Assembly: GCA_035765535.1 (NCBI GenBank)
Contig: DASTXE010000004.1
Span: 62,001 to 126,000 of the forward strand
Length of the DNA: 64,000 nt
DNA from: Rickettsiales bacterium
GTDB lineage: Bacteria > Pseudomonadota > Alphaproteobacteria > Rickettsiales > JABCZZ01
Reading direction: 5' to 3'
Shown here: positions 27,127 through 35,473 of the stretch, in pieces
How the letters are laid out: each line of letters begins with the position of its first letter
Numbering within the stretch: position 1 is the first letter of the stretch
Notes under the pieces: model-generated
The model's input: the letters and a program-made list of their open reading frames with translations, nothing else
Database searches by the model: none
Told to the model about the DNA's origin: nothing
Position numbers and translations under genes: made by a program

Positions 27127-27149
27127 CTTTGCGTAAAGTCCGCTGAAAA

Positions 27150-27512
27150 CTAGCGGGTCGGAATCGCTGCGTAACCGGTGCAGTTACCCGTACCACCGAG
27201 GTTGTCTACGATCGTACCGGCACCGAAGATCAGTGCAACGCCGAGCGCTACGATGAGTGCCATACCCCAGGAGATCTTACCAAGCAGAGCGCCGATACCG
27301 ACTGCGATGATTGCAACGGTTGCAATCGCCTTACCGGTAGGACCGTTCAACACGGCAACCACGTTACAGAACACCTGCTCGATAGCGTTGTTTGTCGTAG
27401 CATGCGCCGCATCCGGGAACATGCTGAAACAAATACCCACCGCCATAAGCAGAGTGAGGTTCCAGCACAAGTCAATCATGCCTTGTGCTGATTTTACCTG
27501 AACATTCGTCAT
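27150..27512 (-). CDS. virB2: VirB2 major pilin of the T4SS
   Basis: 120-residue prepilin. A long signal sequence (CWNLTLLMAVGICFSMFPDAAHA) precedes a mature part with two hydrophobic helices (GKAIATVAIIAVGIGALLG; ALIVALGVALIFGAGTIV) around a short Lys-Ile-Ser-Trp loop, the VirB2/TrbC layout. Two Cys residues may form a disulfide. AAAGG lies six bases before ATG 27512. The mature domain is clearly homologous to the N-terminal part of the VirB6 protein downstream. A hairpin follows the gene. Confidence 0.92.
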   Translation of the reverse strand: MTNVQVKSAQGMIDLCWNLTLLMAVGICFSMFPDAAHATTNNAIEQVFCNVVAVLNGPTGKAIATVAIIAVGIGALLGKISWGMALIVALGVALIFGAGTIVDNLGGTGNCTGYAAIPTR

Positions 27513-27545
27513 AAAAAACCTTTCTCAATAGTGTGAATGAATAGA

Positions 27546-27596
27546 CTGGGATACCCCAGATACCATCCGTTATAACATACAAAAGTTACAACTTAA
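27546..27596 (-). promoter_or_regulatory. Putative virB2 promoter and small palindrome
   Basis: On the minus strand TTAAGT (27596-27591), 16-base spacer, TATAAC (27574-27569) could be a sigma-70 promoter. CTGGG-ATAC-CCCAG (27546-27559) lies just downstream in the leader. Confidence 0.35.
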
Positions 27597-27703
27597 TGAC
27601 ACTACGTAGCATTCCATAACATTTAACACAATATTCACGATATTCATGCATTCAGAATTCCTGGAAGAAGGACATATATATCACTAACCTGCTGAATACC
27701 TTT

Positions 27704-28473
27704 TTAGAACCAGGAAAAATGCAACACCCTTCCCGGGAAAAATAGACGCTCGGCTGCCATCAGCAATATCAGGTGCAGCACGTACAATATTAGGGTATTG
27801 CGCGCAGCCCATTGCAAAGCCAGACGCAGCGGTACAGAAAGCTTCTCACTGGCAATATCATGCAAGGAAAAGCGCTGTATAATGCAAAGCACGCACAGTC
27901 CGATCACTCCCATGACCACAATATCGAATCCGCTATACTGCGGATTATATTGCAGCAGGAAATGAAACAGCACCGACACGGCAATAAACACTGCTGTCTC
28001 ACGGCTTTCCGGCCTGTAACGCGCAGATAGCCGCAGAAAGCAAAAAGCACCGCCAGCGTGCTGTAATCCAGCCATAGAAAAAGTGGGTACCACACCACAC
28101 TGACAATAAAAATCGCGCTGAGATAAGAGGGCGTCAGCTCCCGTTTTACCAGCTTCGGCATGACGAACCGCACCACTGCGATCGTAATCAGTATATTAAG
28201 GGGAAAGACAGGATGATGCGTAGCCACAGCGCACACAGCCACCGCAGCAGCCGACCATAGCAGATCCGCCCGCACCGCCCAGTTACCCGAATACCCCACC
28301 AGAAACAAAAAGAGCGGAAAAGCCATGCGGCCGATCACCCGCAGAAAATCCACATCGGGATAAAGATACGCTCCGACATGGTCGATAACCATAGTCGCAA
28401 GTGCAATCAGTTTCAGCGCATCGTAGCTGTTAAGGGCATTTCCGTAGGCCGTGGCTTTCTTGAAAAATCTCAT
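27704..28473 (-). pseudogene. traX: TraX-family membrane protein, frameshifted
   Basis: TraX proteins are membrane acyltransferases; F-plasmid TraX N-acetylates the pilin. Frame one runs from ATG 28473 through DALKLIALATMVIDHVGAYL and RVIGRMAFPLFLFLVGYSGN to about 28015. The family match then continues in the next frame (ETAVFIAVSVLFHFLLQYN, ARNTLILYVLHLILLMAAER) to 27704. A single-base indel near 28000-28025 therefore splits a gene of about 256 codons. Both halves are well preserved, so the break is recent, a sequencing error, or a programmed or phase-variable site. It is the gene immediately upstream of the virB2 pilin. Confidence 0.75.
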
Positions 28474-28484
28474 GACCGTGACGC

Positions 28485-30104
28485 CTAATGAATCCGTTTA
28501 TAGACGAAATAACCGTTATGCTGCTTGGCGTCGAACGCATAGAGCCCGTGTATCTTAGTCACATAACGATAGTGCGACCAGGCTTCTGCAAAACGCGGGG
28601 AAGCGCTGAAAAACGCCGCCATATCCACATAATGGCGGTACGTGTAAAAATCGTCCGTGTCGTCGACAAACATCAGCTCCGGCTTATAGCGTTCCATATC
28701 CTCGGCAAGGCTGTCTTCCACGTAATGCAATATCCATTGATGTTTCGCGGCGAATTCTGGCCCTGCTATCAGGAATTTAGGCAGCATCCATAAATGGTTG
28801 AAGCGCGTATCCCATTCGGCTCCCGTGGCGCGGTTCAGATACGACCAGACACCGAAATCCATGGAGATCGCACCGAAGCGCTCAAGCGGTTTACCGTCAT
28901 TAGCCGTCCGCACTTGCTCCAGCATCACCTTTCCGGCCTTGCAGCTGGTAAAATAATGCCCGCAATTGTTGAAACCGTATCCGTAGCTGATCATGATGCT
29001 CAGTATCGCGTTGACCGCAAAATTGATCATGCACGCGCGCGCGCCGAACAGGAACGGCTTAAAGGGCTCGCCAAGCGCCTGTTTCTGGGCTTTCAGATAC
29101 AGGCATTCCCACAGCACGAACCCGGTCAGGATCAGCAGCACCGAATCCAGCAGATCCCACGTATACCCCCAGCCATTATTGGCCGCCACATACAGCAGGA
29201 ATGAAACACAGACGAGCAGCAGATAGTAAATATCGCGGCGAAACGGGGAATCGTAGCGCGGTCGGAAATCCGCGAACGTAACACAGAAGATCAGCAATGC
29301 CTTGATGCCGTAAAACACCGCCCGGGGCCCGGCACTAGCCGCTGAATAGGTGGCAAACACCATAGGCAGCACCACCGTGATATACTGCGGGAAGAACAGC
29401 CAGACCGAAAGCGCATAACCTCCCCCGATCAGGTAGATCAGGATATTTTCGATACTGAAGAGGATATCCGCACGGCGGCGAAACAGCATGGAAGCCAGGT
29501 TGATGCCCCCCAATACCGCAAGGCAATGCGGCTTAATGCTGAAACCGATCCCGGCCATAATGCCTATCATCATCCGCATCCACAACGGCAGGGGGGCACC
29601 GGCCGTGGAAGGCATCCAGCGCAATAAATAAGGGGTCGTCAGCACGAGGAAAATATGCTCGCGGTCTCCAAAATCCATGGGATGCTGGAAAATGACGAAC
29701 ACAAAACCGAGCAGCAGGCAGAATTCCAACTGGCGCTCTAGGTTTCCTGCAAATTGCGGGTGCCCGCGCATGATTTGTAAGCCAATCCATATGGACTTGC
29801 CGATCATCACCGCCATGAGCAATGTCAGGAAGTGATAATCCTGCATGACCGGCATATGCAAAGACAGGTAGACCGGCACGGAATACAGGAAATAGATCAG
29901 CGGGGGCTGGACAGTAAAGAGCTGCGTATAGAGCTGCTTTCCTTCCAGCCAGGCTTTCGCGGTATAGAAGGAAAGCTCCTTATCCGGGGTCGCATTGCCG
30001 GCAACGAAATGCACATAGAATGTAAAGCAGAACAGTAACGCGAAGACAATCAGCCCCGCTTTATGGATTCCGGTGGTATTCTTCAAAAAAGCGTTGCGCA
30101 TCAA
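28485..30104 (-). CDS. Polytopic membrane protein, GT-C glycosyltransferase-like
   Basis: 539 residues with about ten hydrophobic helices. The first periplasmic loop holds an acidic motif (NATPDKELSFYTAKAWLEGKQ), followed by FTVQPPLIYFLYS. A second motif DFGDREHIFLVLTTPYLLR is like the catalytic loops of GT-C sugar transferases that use polyprenyl-phosphate sugars. The C-terminal soluble part (about 400-539) carries FVDDTDDFYTYRHYVD. The start overlaps the hemJ stop by four bases, so the two are co-translated. Target (LPS, pilin or surface protein) unknown. Confidence 0.7.
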   Translation of the reverse strand: MMRNAFLKNTTGIHKAGLIVFALLFCFTFYVHFVAGNATPDKELSFYTAKAWLEGKQLYTQLFTVQPPLIYFLYSVPVYLSLHMPVMQDYHFLTLLMAVMIGKSIWIGLQIMRGHPQFAGNLERQLEFCLLLGFVFVIFQHPMDFGDREHIFLVLTTPYLLRWMPSTAGAPLPLWMRMMIGIMAGIGFSIKPHCLAVLGGINLASMLFRRRADILFSIENILIYLIGGGYALSVWLFFPQYITVVLPMVFATYSAASAGPRAVFYGIKALLIFCVTFADFRPRYDSPFRRDIYYLLLVCVSFLLYVAANNGWGYTWDLLDSVLLILTGFVLWECLYLKAQKQALGEPFKPFLFGARACMINFAVNAILSIMISYGYGFNNCGHYFTSCKAGKVMLEQVRTANDGKPLERFGAISMDFGVWSYLNRATGAEWDTRFNHLWMLPKFLIAGPEFAAKHQWILHYVEDSLAEDMERYKPELMFVDDTDDFYTYRHYVDMAAFFSASPRFAEAWSHYRYVTKIHGLYAFDAKQHNGYFVYKRIH

Positions 30105-30532
30105 AAGGGTTGTACCACAACCAGAATGACAATGCCAATCATAAGCAGGGTGACTGATTCATTGAGGATACGGTAAAATTTCGGCGTCTTGGTGTTGTGG
30201 TCATTCGCAAAGTTACGGCGGCAGCGAGCTAACATCGCATGCACAAGCTGCATGAGGATGACTAGCATCAGTTTTGCATGGAGCCAGTGTGCGGTTTTAA
30301 CGTAATCCCATCCTAGAATGGTAATCAGCCAGATACCGAATCCCCAGGTCGCAATCATCGCCGGATTGATGATATAACGCAGCAGCCTGCGCTCCATCAC
30401 TTTCAGCAGTTCGGATGCCTCGCTGCCGGAGGTGAGACTCGCATGATAGACGTACAGCCTCGGCAGATACAGCATGCCGGCCATCCAGGAAATAACGGAA
30501 ATGATATGCAGCGCCTTGACCCACAGATACAT
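30101..30532 (-). CDS. hemJ: Protoporphyrinogen oxidase HemJ
   Basis: Penultimate heme-synthesis enzyme used by most alphaproteobacteria in place of HemG or HemY. 143 residues with four membrane helices. Conserved family signatures: an early His in WVKALHIISVISWMAGMLYLPRL, LLRYIINPAM, and the Trp-Leu-His-Ala-Lys segment. ATG 30532. Lies just downstream of tRNA-Thr on the same strand. Confidence 0.92.
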   Translation of the reverse strand: MYLWVKALHIISVISWMAGMLYLPRLYVYHASLTSGSEASELLKVMERRLLRYIINPAMIATWGFGIWLITILGWDYVKTAHWLHAKLMLVILMQLVHAMLARCRRNFANDHNTKTPKFYRILNESVTLLMIGIVILVVVQPF

Positions 30533-30549
30533 GAAGCCTCCAGCAGAAA

Positions 30550-30624
30550 TGGTGCCGCTTATCCGATTTGAACGGATGACCTACCGCTTACAAGGCGGTT
30601 GCTCTACCCCTGAGCTAAAGCGGC
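30550..30624 (-). tRNA. tRNA-Thr (anticodon TGT), CCA encoded
   Basis: Read on the minus strand: acceptor GCCGCTT pairs with AAGCGGC, D-arm GCTC...GAGC, anticodon stem ACCGC/GCGGT with loop CTTGTAA (anticodon TGT), T-arm ATCCG-TTCAAAT-CGGAT, discriminator A and genomic CCA. It sits between virB11 and hemJ. Confidence 0.95.
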
Positions 30625-30699
30625 GACACATGAAAAAGACGCTTCTGATGTATACAGTTACGCTGCCAGATGCAAGCGTAAACCCATCATTATAGGCAG

Positions 30700-31680
30700 T
30701 TAGCCGTGCTCTTTGAAATAGATCTCGGACACGAAGCGATGTCCCTTTTCGCCACGCTTAAGCTGGACGATAACGTTAATCACGGTTTCCACATATTCTT
30801 TCACCTGCTCGCGTGTTACGCCAAGCCCTGCCTGCATGATCATCAGGATGAGCTGCTCGATTGCAAGCGCAGGCGTATCCGCATGAAGCGTGGAGATGGA
30901 ACCCGGATGGCCTGTGTTGACGGCGCGCAGATAACTGAAAGCTTCCTTACCGCGCAACTCACCTACCATGATACGGTCGGGGCGCAGACGCAGGCAAGCT
31001 TCAATAAGGTCTTGAGTGGTCACCTGAGCACGTCCCTGCCCGCCTTTGGAAGACATCAGATGCACATGGTTGGGAATGTGATTGATATTGATTTCGCGTG
31101 CGTCTTCGCAGGTGATAATGCGCTCCGTGGGCGGAATTGCCTTGAGCACCGCATTCATAAAAGTCGTTTTACCGGTGGAAGTACCGCCGCTGATGATAAT
31201 GTTCTTTTTGCTGATTACGGCCAGCTTGATGAACTCCTTGATGCTGCCCTGGTCAAGCAGCTGGCGCAGTTCCTTATCTATCGGATTATCGGTTTTTTTA
31301 ACCACGGTAGCCTTGAAGGCGCCGATGGCTTCATAAGCGTCCAGATCCATATCCATGATCGTCTGCTTACGGATGGAAAAAGCGACAGTGCCATTCTCAC
31401 AGGCCGGTGGGAATACGATCTGGACACGATAACCGTCCGGCAGGTTCGCTGACAGAAGAGGATTTTCTTCGCTGACACGCTGCTCGGTGGATTGCGCCAC
31501 CAGACGTGCAAGCCCTTTGAGATGCTCTAGGTTGAATTCCGGAACATCGTAGCGCTGCATTTCGCCATACACTTCGACCCAGACTTCATTGGGGCGGTTG
31601 ATGGAAACTTCACTTACGCCCTGCTGGTCGAATATACCTTTGAGAGGCTTAAGGTATGTCTCAAGAGCAACAATACTCAT
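30700..31680 (-). CDS. virB11: VirB11 secretion ATPase
   Basis: Hexameric cytoplasmic ATPase that drives pilus assembly and substrate transfer with VirB4. 326 residues. Walker A is intact (ISGGTSTGKTTFMNAVL). Then the Asp box with IITCEDAREI, the family signature LIEACLRLRPDRIMVGELRGKEAF and NTGHPGSISTLHAD. N-terminal domain includes QRVSEENPLLSANLPDGYRVQ. The start overlaps the virB10 stop by four bases. Unlike the VirB4 of this cluster, this ATPase looks catalytically competent. Confidence 0.95.
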   Translation of the reverse strand: MSIVALETYLKPLKGIFDQQGVSEVSINRPNEVWVEVYGEMQRYDVPEFNLEHLKGLARLVAQSTEQRVSEENPLLSANLPDGYRVQIVFPPACENGTVAFSIRKQTIMDMDLDAYEAIGAFKATVVKKTDNPIDKELRQLLDQGSIKEFIKLAVISKKNIIISGGTSTGKTTFMNAVLKAIPPTERIITCEDAREININHIPNHVHLMSSKGGQGRAQVTTQDLIEACLRLRPDRIMVGELRGKEAFSYLRAVNTGHPGSISTLHADTPALAIEQLILMIMQAGLGVTREQVKEYVETVINVIVQLKRGEKGHRFVSEIYFKEHG

Positions 31681-32888
31681 GGGATGAAACCAGGCCCACC
31701 GGTAAGTTCAGGAGGGAATACGACATCCTTGTTAACAAAGATATTGATCACTTCGCCCTGATCCACATGGATCACAGGAGCAAGATTGACCGTGCTGTTA
31801 ACAATGGTCTGACCGACCGTGCCGATATTCTGGACCGCCTGCTGCATCGCAGTAGAGGTTGGTGACGAGGTGGCAGTGGTGGAACCGCTGCTCGGACCGG
31901 TCGTCGTGACCTGCTGCTGGTCGCCGAAAAGCCCCTGACCGACAGCCGCTATACCCACGTCAAGCGTGCTGGCAAGAATTGCCGTAGAGAAAGCATCCAG
32001 GAAGCGTGAATCGACAATACCGCCCATACCTGCGCGCCCCAAAGCATCCACGCCCGGAGAGTTGATAGCGACATCGACACCGTCAGGACGGATGACACGG
32101 GTCCAGATAATAAATACTCGGGCCTGGCCGCGCTGAACGGAAGAATTATAAACCCCGACAATGCGCGACCCCTTCGGAATCAGCACTTCCCTGCCGGATT
32201 CGGCATAAACGTCATGGCTGACAATCGCACGCACATCTCCCGGCAGAGTGGAATCGATCGCGGTTTCCAGCACACCGGAAATCAGCTTGCCCTGCGCAAG
32301 GGTGATATTCATGTTCTTGATCTTCGTCGCCTCAATCGTTTCGGTCTGGCTCTGCGCCACATTGTCGGCAAATGCGGAATTCGGGTCGGAAGAAAGCGTC
32401 TTCTTCTTAGCCGCAGCCGTGTCGGAGGAGGAAGAACCGGACATGCCACCGGAAATGAGCATAGCGGAATGGATTCTCGTTTTAAGCTGCTCATTGGTCG
32501 GTCCGACCTGAACGTTCATATCGGGCGGAGGACCGGGCGGCAGCACCTGTGGAGGCGGGCTTGCTTCCTGAACGGGTGGCGGCGGTGTGATGGGCGGCAG
32601 ATTCGTCGTAGGCGCTACGGGTAGCCCTTCGACTCCCCCACCGTTGGTGGGCATCGTAGGAGCGGCAATCTGCTGCGGATGGGTAGGCGGAACCGGCTTG
32701 GGAGCGGAACCGAAAAAGAGCGATTTAATAACGATAAAAACAAATACGCCCGCAGCCACTACAAAAATAAGCAGCTTTCCGGGAGCCGCCGCTACGGCAG
32801 GCTGTCCGCTATCTAGCTGTTCTTCCGCATGCGGGTGGTTCCCCTGTTCGCCGGGCGGGAATTCGTTATTCTCATGCTCGTCTGCCAT
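31677..32888 (-). CDS. virB10: VirB10 energy-sensing scaffold
   Basis: Spans from the inner membrane to the outer-membrane core complex. 403 residues: short acidic cytoplasmic N-terminus, one membrane helix (LLIFVVAAGVFVFIVI), a long proline-rich periplasmic stretch (about 65-125), and the TrbI/VirB10 beta-barrel (GKLISGVLETAIDSTLPGDV, LIPKGSRIVGVYNS, RPDGVDVAINSPGVDALGRA). The antenna region is followed by a Gly/Ser/Thr linker, ending DQGEVINIFVNKDVVF. 38 bases after virB9 and overlapping virB11. Confidence 0.95.
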   Translation of the reverse strand: MADEHENNEFPPGEQGNHPHAEEQLDSGQPAVAAAPGKLLIFVVAAGVFVFIVIKSLFFGSAPKPVPPTHPQQIAAPTMPTNGGGVEGLPVAPTTNLPPITPPPPVQEASPPPQVLPPGPPPDMNVQVGPTNEQLKTRIHSAMLISGGMSGSSSSDTAAAKKKTLSSDPNSAFADNVAQSQTETIEATKIKNMNITLAQGKLISGVLETAIDSTLPGDVRAIVSHDVYAESGREVLIPKGSRIVGVYNSSVQRGQARVFIIWTRVIRPDGVDVAINSPGVDALGRAGMGGIVDSRFLDAFSTAILASTLDVGIAAVGQGLFGDQQQVTTTGPSSGSTTATSSPTSTAMQQAVQNIGTVGQTIVNSTVNLAPVIHVDQGEVINIFVNKDVVFPPELTGGPGFIP

Positions 32889-32926
32889 TGATCCCTCTGT
32901 CCTAAAACAACCCTGTTTGCCGAACG

Positions 32927-33748
32927 TTAGTCGTGAATAAGCTTATCGTTATACACTACCACCGAATAATCGCCCTGCCTGACATTAAAACGCGGCGCCA
33001 CCGTATTGACCGCAAGATAATCGCCCACGGCACGCGTCGGAGTAAGCACCTCCTTACCCGCCTGGTCGATTGCATAAATAACGGGAGCAGCCATTCCCTG
33101 TGCCTGGTGGAACTTGAAATAAGTTGTCCTGCCGTCGTCAAATACGCGCAGCGGTGCAGCTGCATCGCTGCCACTGAATGTGTATTTATAGTTATACGGA
33201 CGGGCGGTTTCAGGAGCGCCGTCACCCATACCCATTTCCCCCATACCGGAGTAAGCAGCAGCGGCACGGTTTTTCTTGTCGCCAGGATAGAAGAAACGCA
33301 CAACATAAACCAGTTCGTCATGCGGCATAACAGGAGCCGGCACGGAAGTCAGATCGAACTGGTAAGCATGCTTATCCGTGACGACGGTCATATTGGTGCG
33401 GGCATTAGCCAGCAACGTGCGAATGAAAAGACGGCGTCCGGCGGGAACAATCTGGAACGGCAGCTTATCACCGATCGAAATGGTTTCGACATGCTCATCC
33501 GGCCCGAATTCAACATTGGACTGATAACCATAATGCGTAACGATGTCGAACACATCGTTTTCGCTATAAACGAACGTTTTAATGCGGCTATCCGTAGCCA
33601 CCGGAACGATGGGCGTATCCGCTGCGACAGCAGACTGGGAAGCGGCAGCAATGCCGAACGCAAGAAGAGCGGCGGATGCCATATGCCGCGGAAGAGAAGC
33701 GAGAAACATAGTACGCATCTGCTTGGAGATTCCCATATCTTTATCCAT
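32927..33748 (-). CDS. virB9: VirB9 outer-membrane core protein
   Basis: Periplasmic/outer-membrane ring component that partners VirB10. About 273 residues with a signal peptide (SAALLAFGIAAASQSAVAA). N-terminal domain DSRIKTFVYSENDVFDIVTHYGYQSNVEF and C-terminal CagX/VirB9 domain (YNYKYTFSGSDAAAPLRVFDDGRTTYFKF, MAAPVIYAIDQAGKEVLT) are typical. ATG 33748 (MDKDMG) is chosen; an upstream in-frame ATG at 33814 would translate the large hairpin and is unlikely. Directly preceded by an 18-bp stem-loop. Confidence 0.93.
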   Translation of the reverse strand: MDKDMGISKQMRTMFLASLPRHMASAALLAFGIAAASQSAVAADTPIVPVATDSRIKTFVYSENDVFDIVTHYGYQSNVEFGPDEHVETISIGDKLPFQIVPAGRRLFIRTLLANARTNMTVVTDKHAYQFDLTSVPAPVMPHDELVYVVRFFYPGDKKNRAAAAYSGMGEMGMGDGAPETARPYNYKYTFSGSDAAAPLRVFDDGRTTYFKFHQAQGMAAPVIYAIDQAGKEVLTPTRAVGDYLAVNTVAPRFNVRQGDYSVVVYNDKLIHD

Positions 33749-33762
33749 AAATAGTTCTACCG

Positions 33763-33807
33763 GAACACATTTAAATAACCGCACGAGTGGGTTGTTTAAA
33801 TGTGTTC
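33763..33807 (-). repeat. 18-bp inverted repeat upstream of virB9
   Basis: GAACACATTTAAATAACC (33763-33780) and GGTTGTTTAAATGTGTTC (33790-33807) pair at every position, one being G-T, around a 9-base loop. It ends 15 bases before the virB9 start. There is no T-run on the minus strand. It could be an attenuator, an RNase-processing site in the virB8-virB9 transcript, or a relic of a palindromic element. Confidence 0.7.
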
Positions 33808-33926
33808 TCCGCACCTTCGGAAAAGACGCACCGACAGGAATACGGACACCTGAAAATAGACTTACCGACTAAATTCCTTTTTTGCAAATCCTGATTTCAC
33901 ATCCGTCCCGAATTCATACCGGCAGA
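33808..33926. other. Non-coding gap between virB8 and virB9
   Basis: No virB7-like lipoprotein gene is visible in the 178 bases between virB8 and virB9. A plus-strand frame ending GIRTPENRLTD passes here but has no gene features. Confidence 0.4.
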
Positions 33927-34634
33927 TTACGGGTTTAACGTGTCGTCATCCGCATGGTAGCTGATCACCTGGAACCCGAGCGGATTCAGGTAACGGTCTT
34001 CGGTTGTCAAATCAAGATCCGCATATCTGAATTCTATCAGGATCAGCTTATGCAGGACCCCAGACGCCTCGCCATTTTTGGATTCGGTAATCTGCGCACG
34101 CACAAGATAGCGCAGCGTGTCGAAACCTTCCGTAGTTTTATGCCTGTCGAGATATTTAATGCTGGCGATATGAATGGTACGCATGCCATTAGTCCCCAGG
34201 CGCGAGCCGGGGCTTTCGGGATTGCTCAGAATAATTTCATGCTGGAAGTCTTTGAAGGTCAGGCCGGTTGAGAGCACGCGCACGAGATTGTAATTATAGT
34301 AATTACGATCGGGCGAGCCGAGGAACGATTCACGCGCACGGCAGTACTGCACAATGAAATACTGATTGACCGCTTCGTTGCCGGTAAGTTCCGGCGACCT
34401 AACCGGATCGACCACCTGCGTCACACCGGTTTTCTGATCGACCTGAATGACGAAAGGCTCAACCGTTTTCAGCGGAGCAATTTGATAGAGTGCAAATGTG
34501 GAAATCAGGGAAAGCACCAACGAAAGCAACGTGACAATCGCAAAAAAATTGCGCTGTACAGACACAAACTCATAGCGATCACTATACCAGTTCTTCTTAT
34601 CGCCTACCGCTATGTCTTTTTTGTTATTCAACAC
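33927..34634 (-). CDS. virB8: VirB8 assembly factor
   Basis: Bitopic inner-membrane protein that nucleates the T4SS. 235 residues: short N-terminal cytoplasmic part, one helix (FFAIVTLLSLVLSLISTFALY) and the periplasmic NTF2-like VirB8 domain (VEPFVIQVDQKTGVTQVVDP, YFIVQYCRARESF, RYLVRAQITESKNG, NPLGFQVISYHADDD). The start is GTG at 34634 followed by TTG. Upstream of virB9, as expected, separated by a gap carrying a large hairpin. Confidence 0.92.
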   Translation of the reverse strand: MLNNKKDIAVGDKKNWYSDRYEFVSVQRNFFAIVTLLSLVLSLISTFALYQIAPLKTVEPFVIQVDQKTGVTQVVDPVRSPELTGNEAVNQYFIVQYCRARESFLGSPDRNYYNYNLVRVLSTGLTFKDFQHEIILSNPESPGSRLGTNGMRTIHIASIKYLDRHKTTEGFDTLRYLVRAQITESKNGEASGVLHKLILIEFRYADLDLTTEDRYLNPLGFQVISYHADDDTLNP

Positions 34635-34715
34635 GTCTTGTCATCACCCAACTAGTTTTACAGTTACCGCTCTCGCAAAGAGGCAGTGAAACCCCTTGCC
34701 CAAAGCGGCCGGCCA

Positions 34716-35054
34716 TTACTGACCTTCCGTCGAGCGCCTCAGATTCGTAGTGATTTCGTGAGCTTTTTCCGCGTTCGGAATATCCACCATGACCTGGTGA
34801 TTGAAACCGTATTCCGTTTCCATTTTCTTACGGATTTCTTCGGTGGGCTCGCCTTCACCCGCTTCGATGATCACACCGAAGTCTTCCGGGTAGAAAGTAC
34901 CGCTTTTTTGCGCCGCCATAAACGACTCAAGCTTATCCGCACGTACAGCCACATAAGCATAGATCGGATTGCCATCCGGATTCTCACCGCGCACCAAAAG
35001 AATGCATACGGTTTTTTCGGCAATGATCTGCTCGGAGATTGACAGCTTTTTCAA
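34716..35054 (-). CDS. Conserved-looking hypothetical upstream of virB8
   Basis: 112 residues, soluble and acidic, no signal peptide. It reads as one alpha/beta domain (KTVCILLVRGENPDGNPIYAYVAV, FYPEDFGVIIEAGEGEPTEEI, GFNHQVMVDIPNAEKAHEI). The start is TTG at 35054 with AAAGGGG about 8-9 bases upstream. It is the first gene of the minus-strand virB8-virB11 run, 81 bases before virB8, so a role with the T4SS is possible. Family not recognised. Confidence 0.7.
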   Translation of the reverse strand: MKKLSISEQIIAEKTVCILLVRGENPDGNPIYAYVAVRADKLESFMAAQKSGTFYPEDFGVIIEAGEGEPTEEIRKKMETEYGFNHQVMVDIPNAEKAHEITTNLRRSTEGQ

Positions 35055-35268
35055 GGCAAAACCCCTTTATTTTTATTCTCAGGAGCTTAAGATAAGACAA
35101 TGATTTATACCAGTCAAGAAAAACAAAATGTTCCGCCACTTGAAAACGCAATATCATCCGCCCTGCGTGCTATTAATGCTGCAACTTGCGTAACAGAAGA
35201 CGGAAAACCGCCTCTTTAGTTAATTTTGCATTAAGGAATCATCGCTCGAAACTGCAACGGTCTGTCCC
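35055..35268. other. Intergenic region, divergent promoters expected
   Basis: 214 bases between the hypothetical T4SS-linked gene and the divergent DUF6898 gene. Nothing beyond AT-rich sequence is seen. Confidence 0.35.
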
Positions 35269-35466
35269 ATGGAGAAACAAAACACACATCAATACCTGTT
35301 GGAGTTCGTAGCGCTGGAGGGAAGCGTAAAAGTGACCGCGCTTGAACCGGAAAGCGGGGTGGAGGCATCTGTTATCTGTCCGGCAACGGCAACTCGCAAG
35401 GACATGACGGATCTCGCCATCCGAAAACTGCACTATGTCTTGAAGAAAAAGAATACGTCGCAATAA
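35269..35466 (+). CDS. DUF6898-like small protein
   Basis: 65 residues matching the small alphaproteobacterial DUF6898 pattern: LLEFVALEGSVKVTALEPESGVEASVICPA followed by a helix ending AIRKLHYVLKKK. Function unknown. Ends seven bases from the convergent pncC stop. Confidence 0.6.
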   Translation: MEKQNTHQYLLEFVALEGSVKVTALEPESGVEASVICPATATRKDMTDLAIRKLHYVLKKKNTSQ

Positions 35467-35473
35467 GGGGAAT

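Noticed and set aside
27042..27149. virB3 between virB2 and virB4
   Set aside because: Only about 100 bases occupied by a hairpin; no open frame, and VirB4 has no VirB3-like N-terminal fusion.
30474..30695. Short plus-strand frame containing RFERMTYRLQGGCSTPE
   Set aside because: Translation of the antisense strand of tRNA-Thr, a well-known annotation artefact.
33582..33872. Plus-strand frame ending GIRTPENRLTD
   Set aside because: Antisense to virB9 and the hairpin; the ending resembles tRNA-derived artefacts, but no tRNA folds here.
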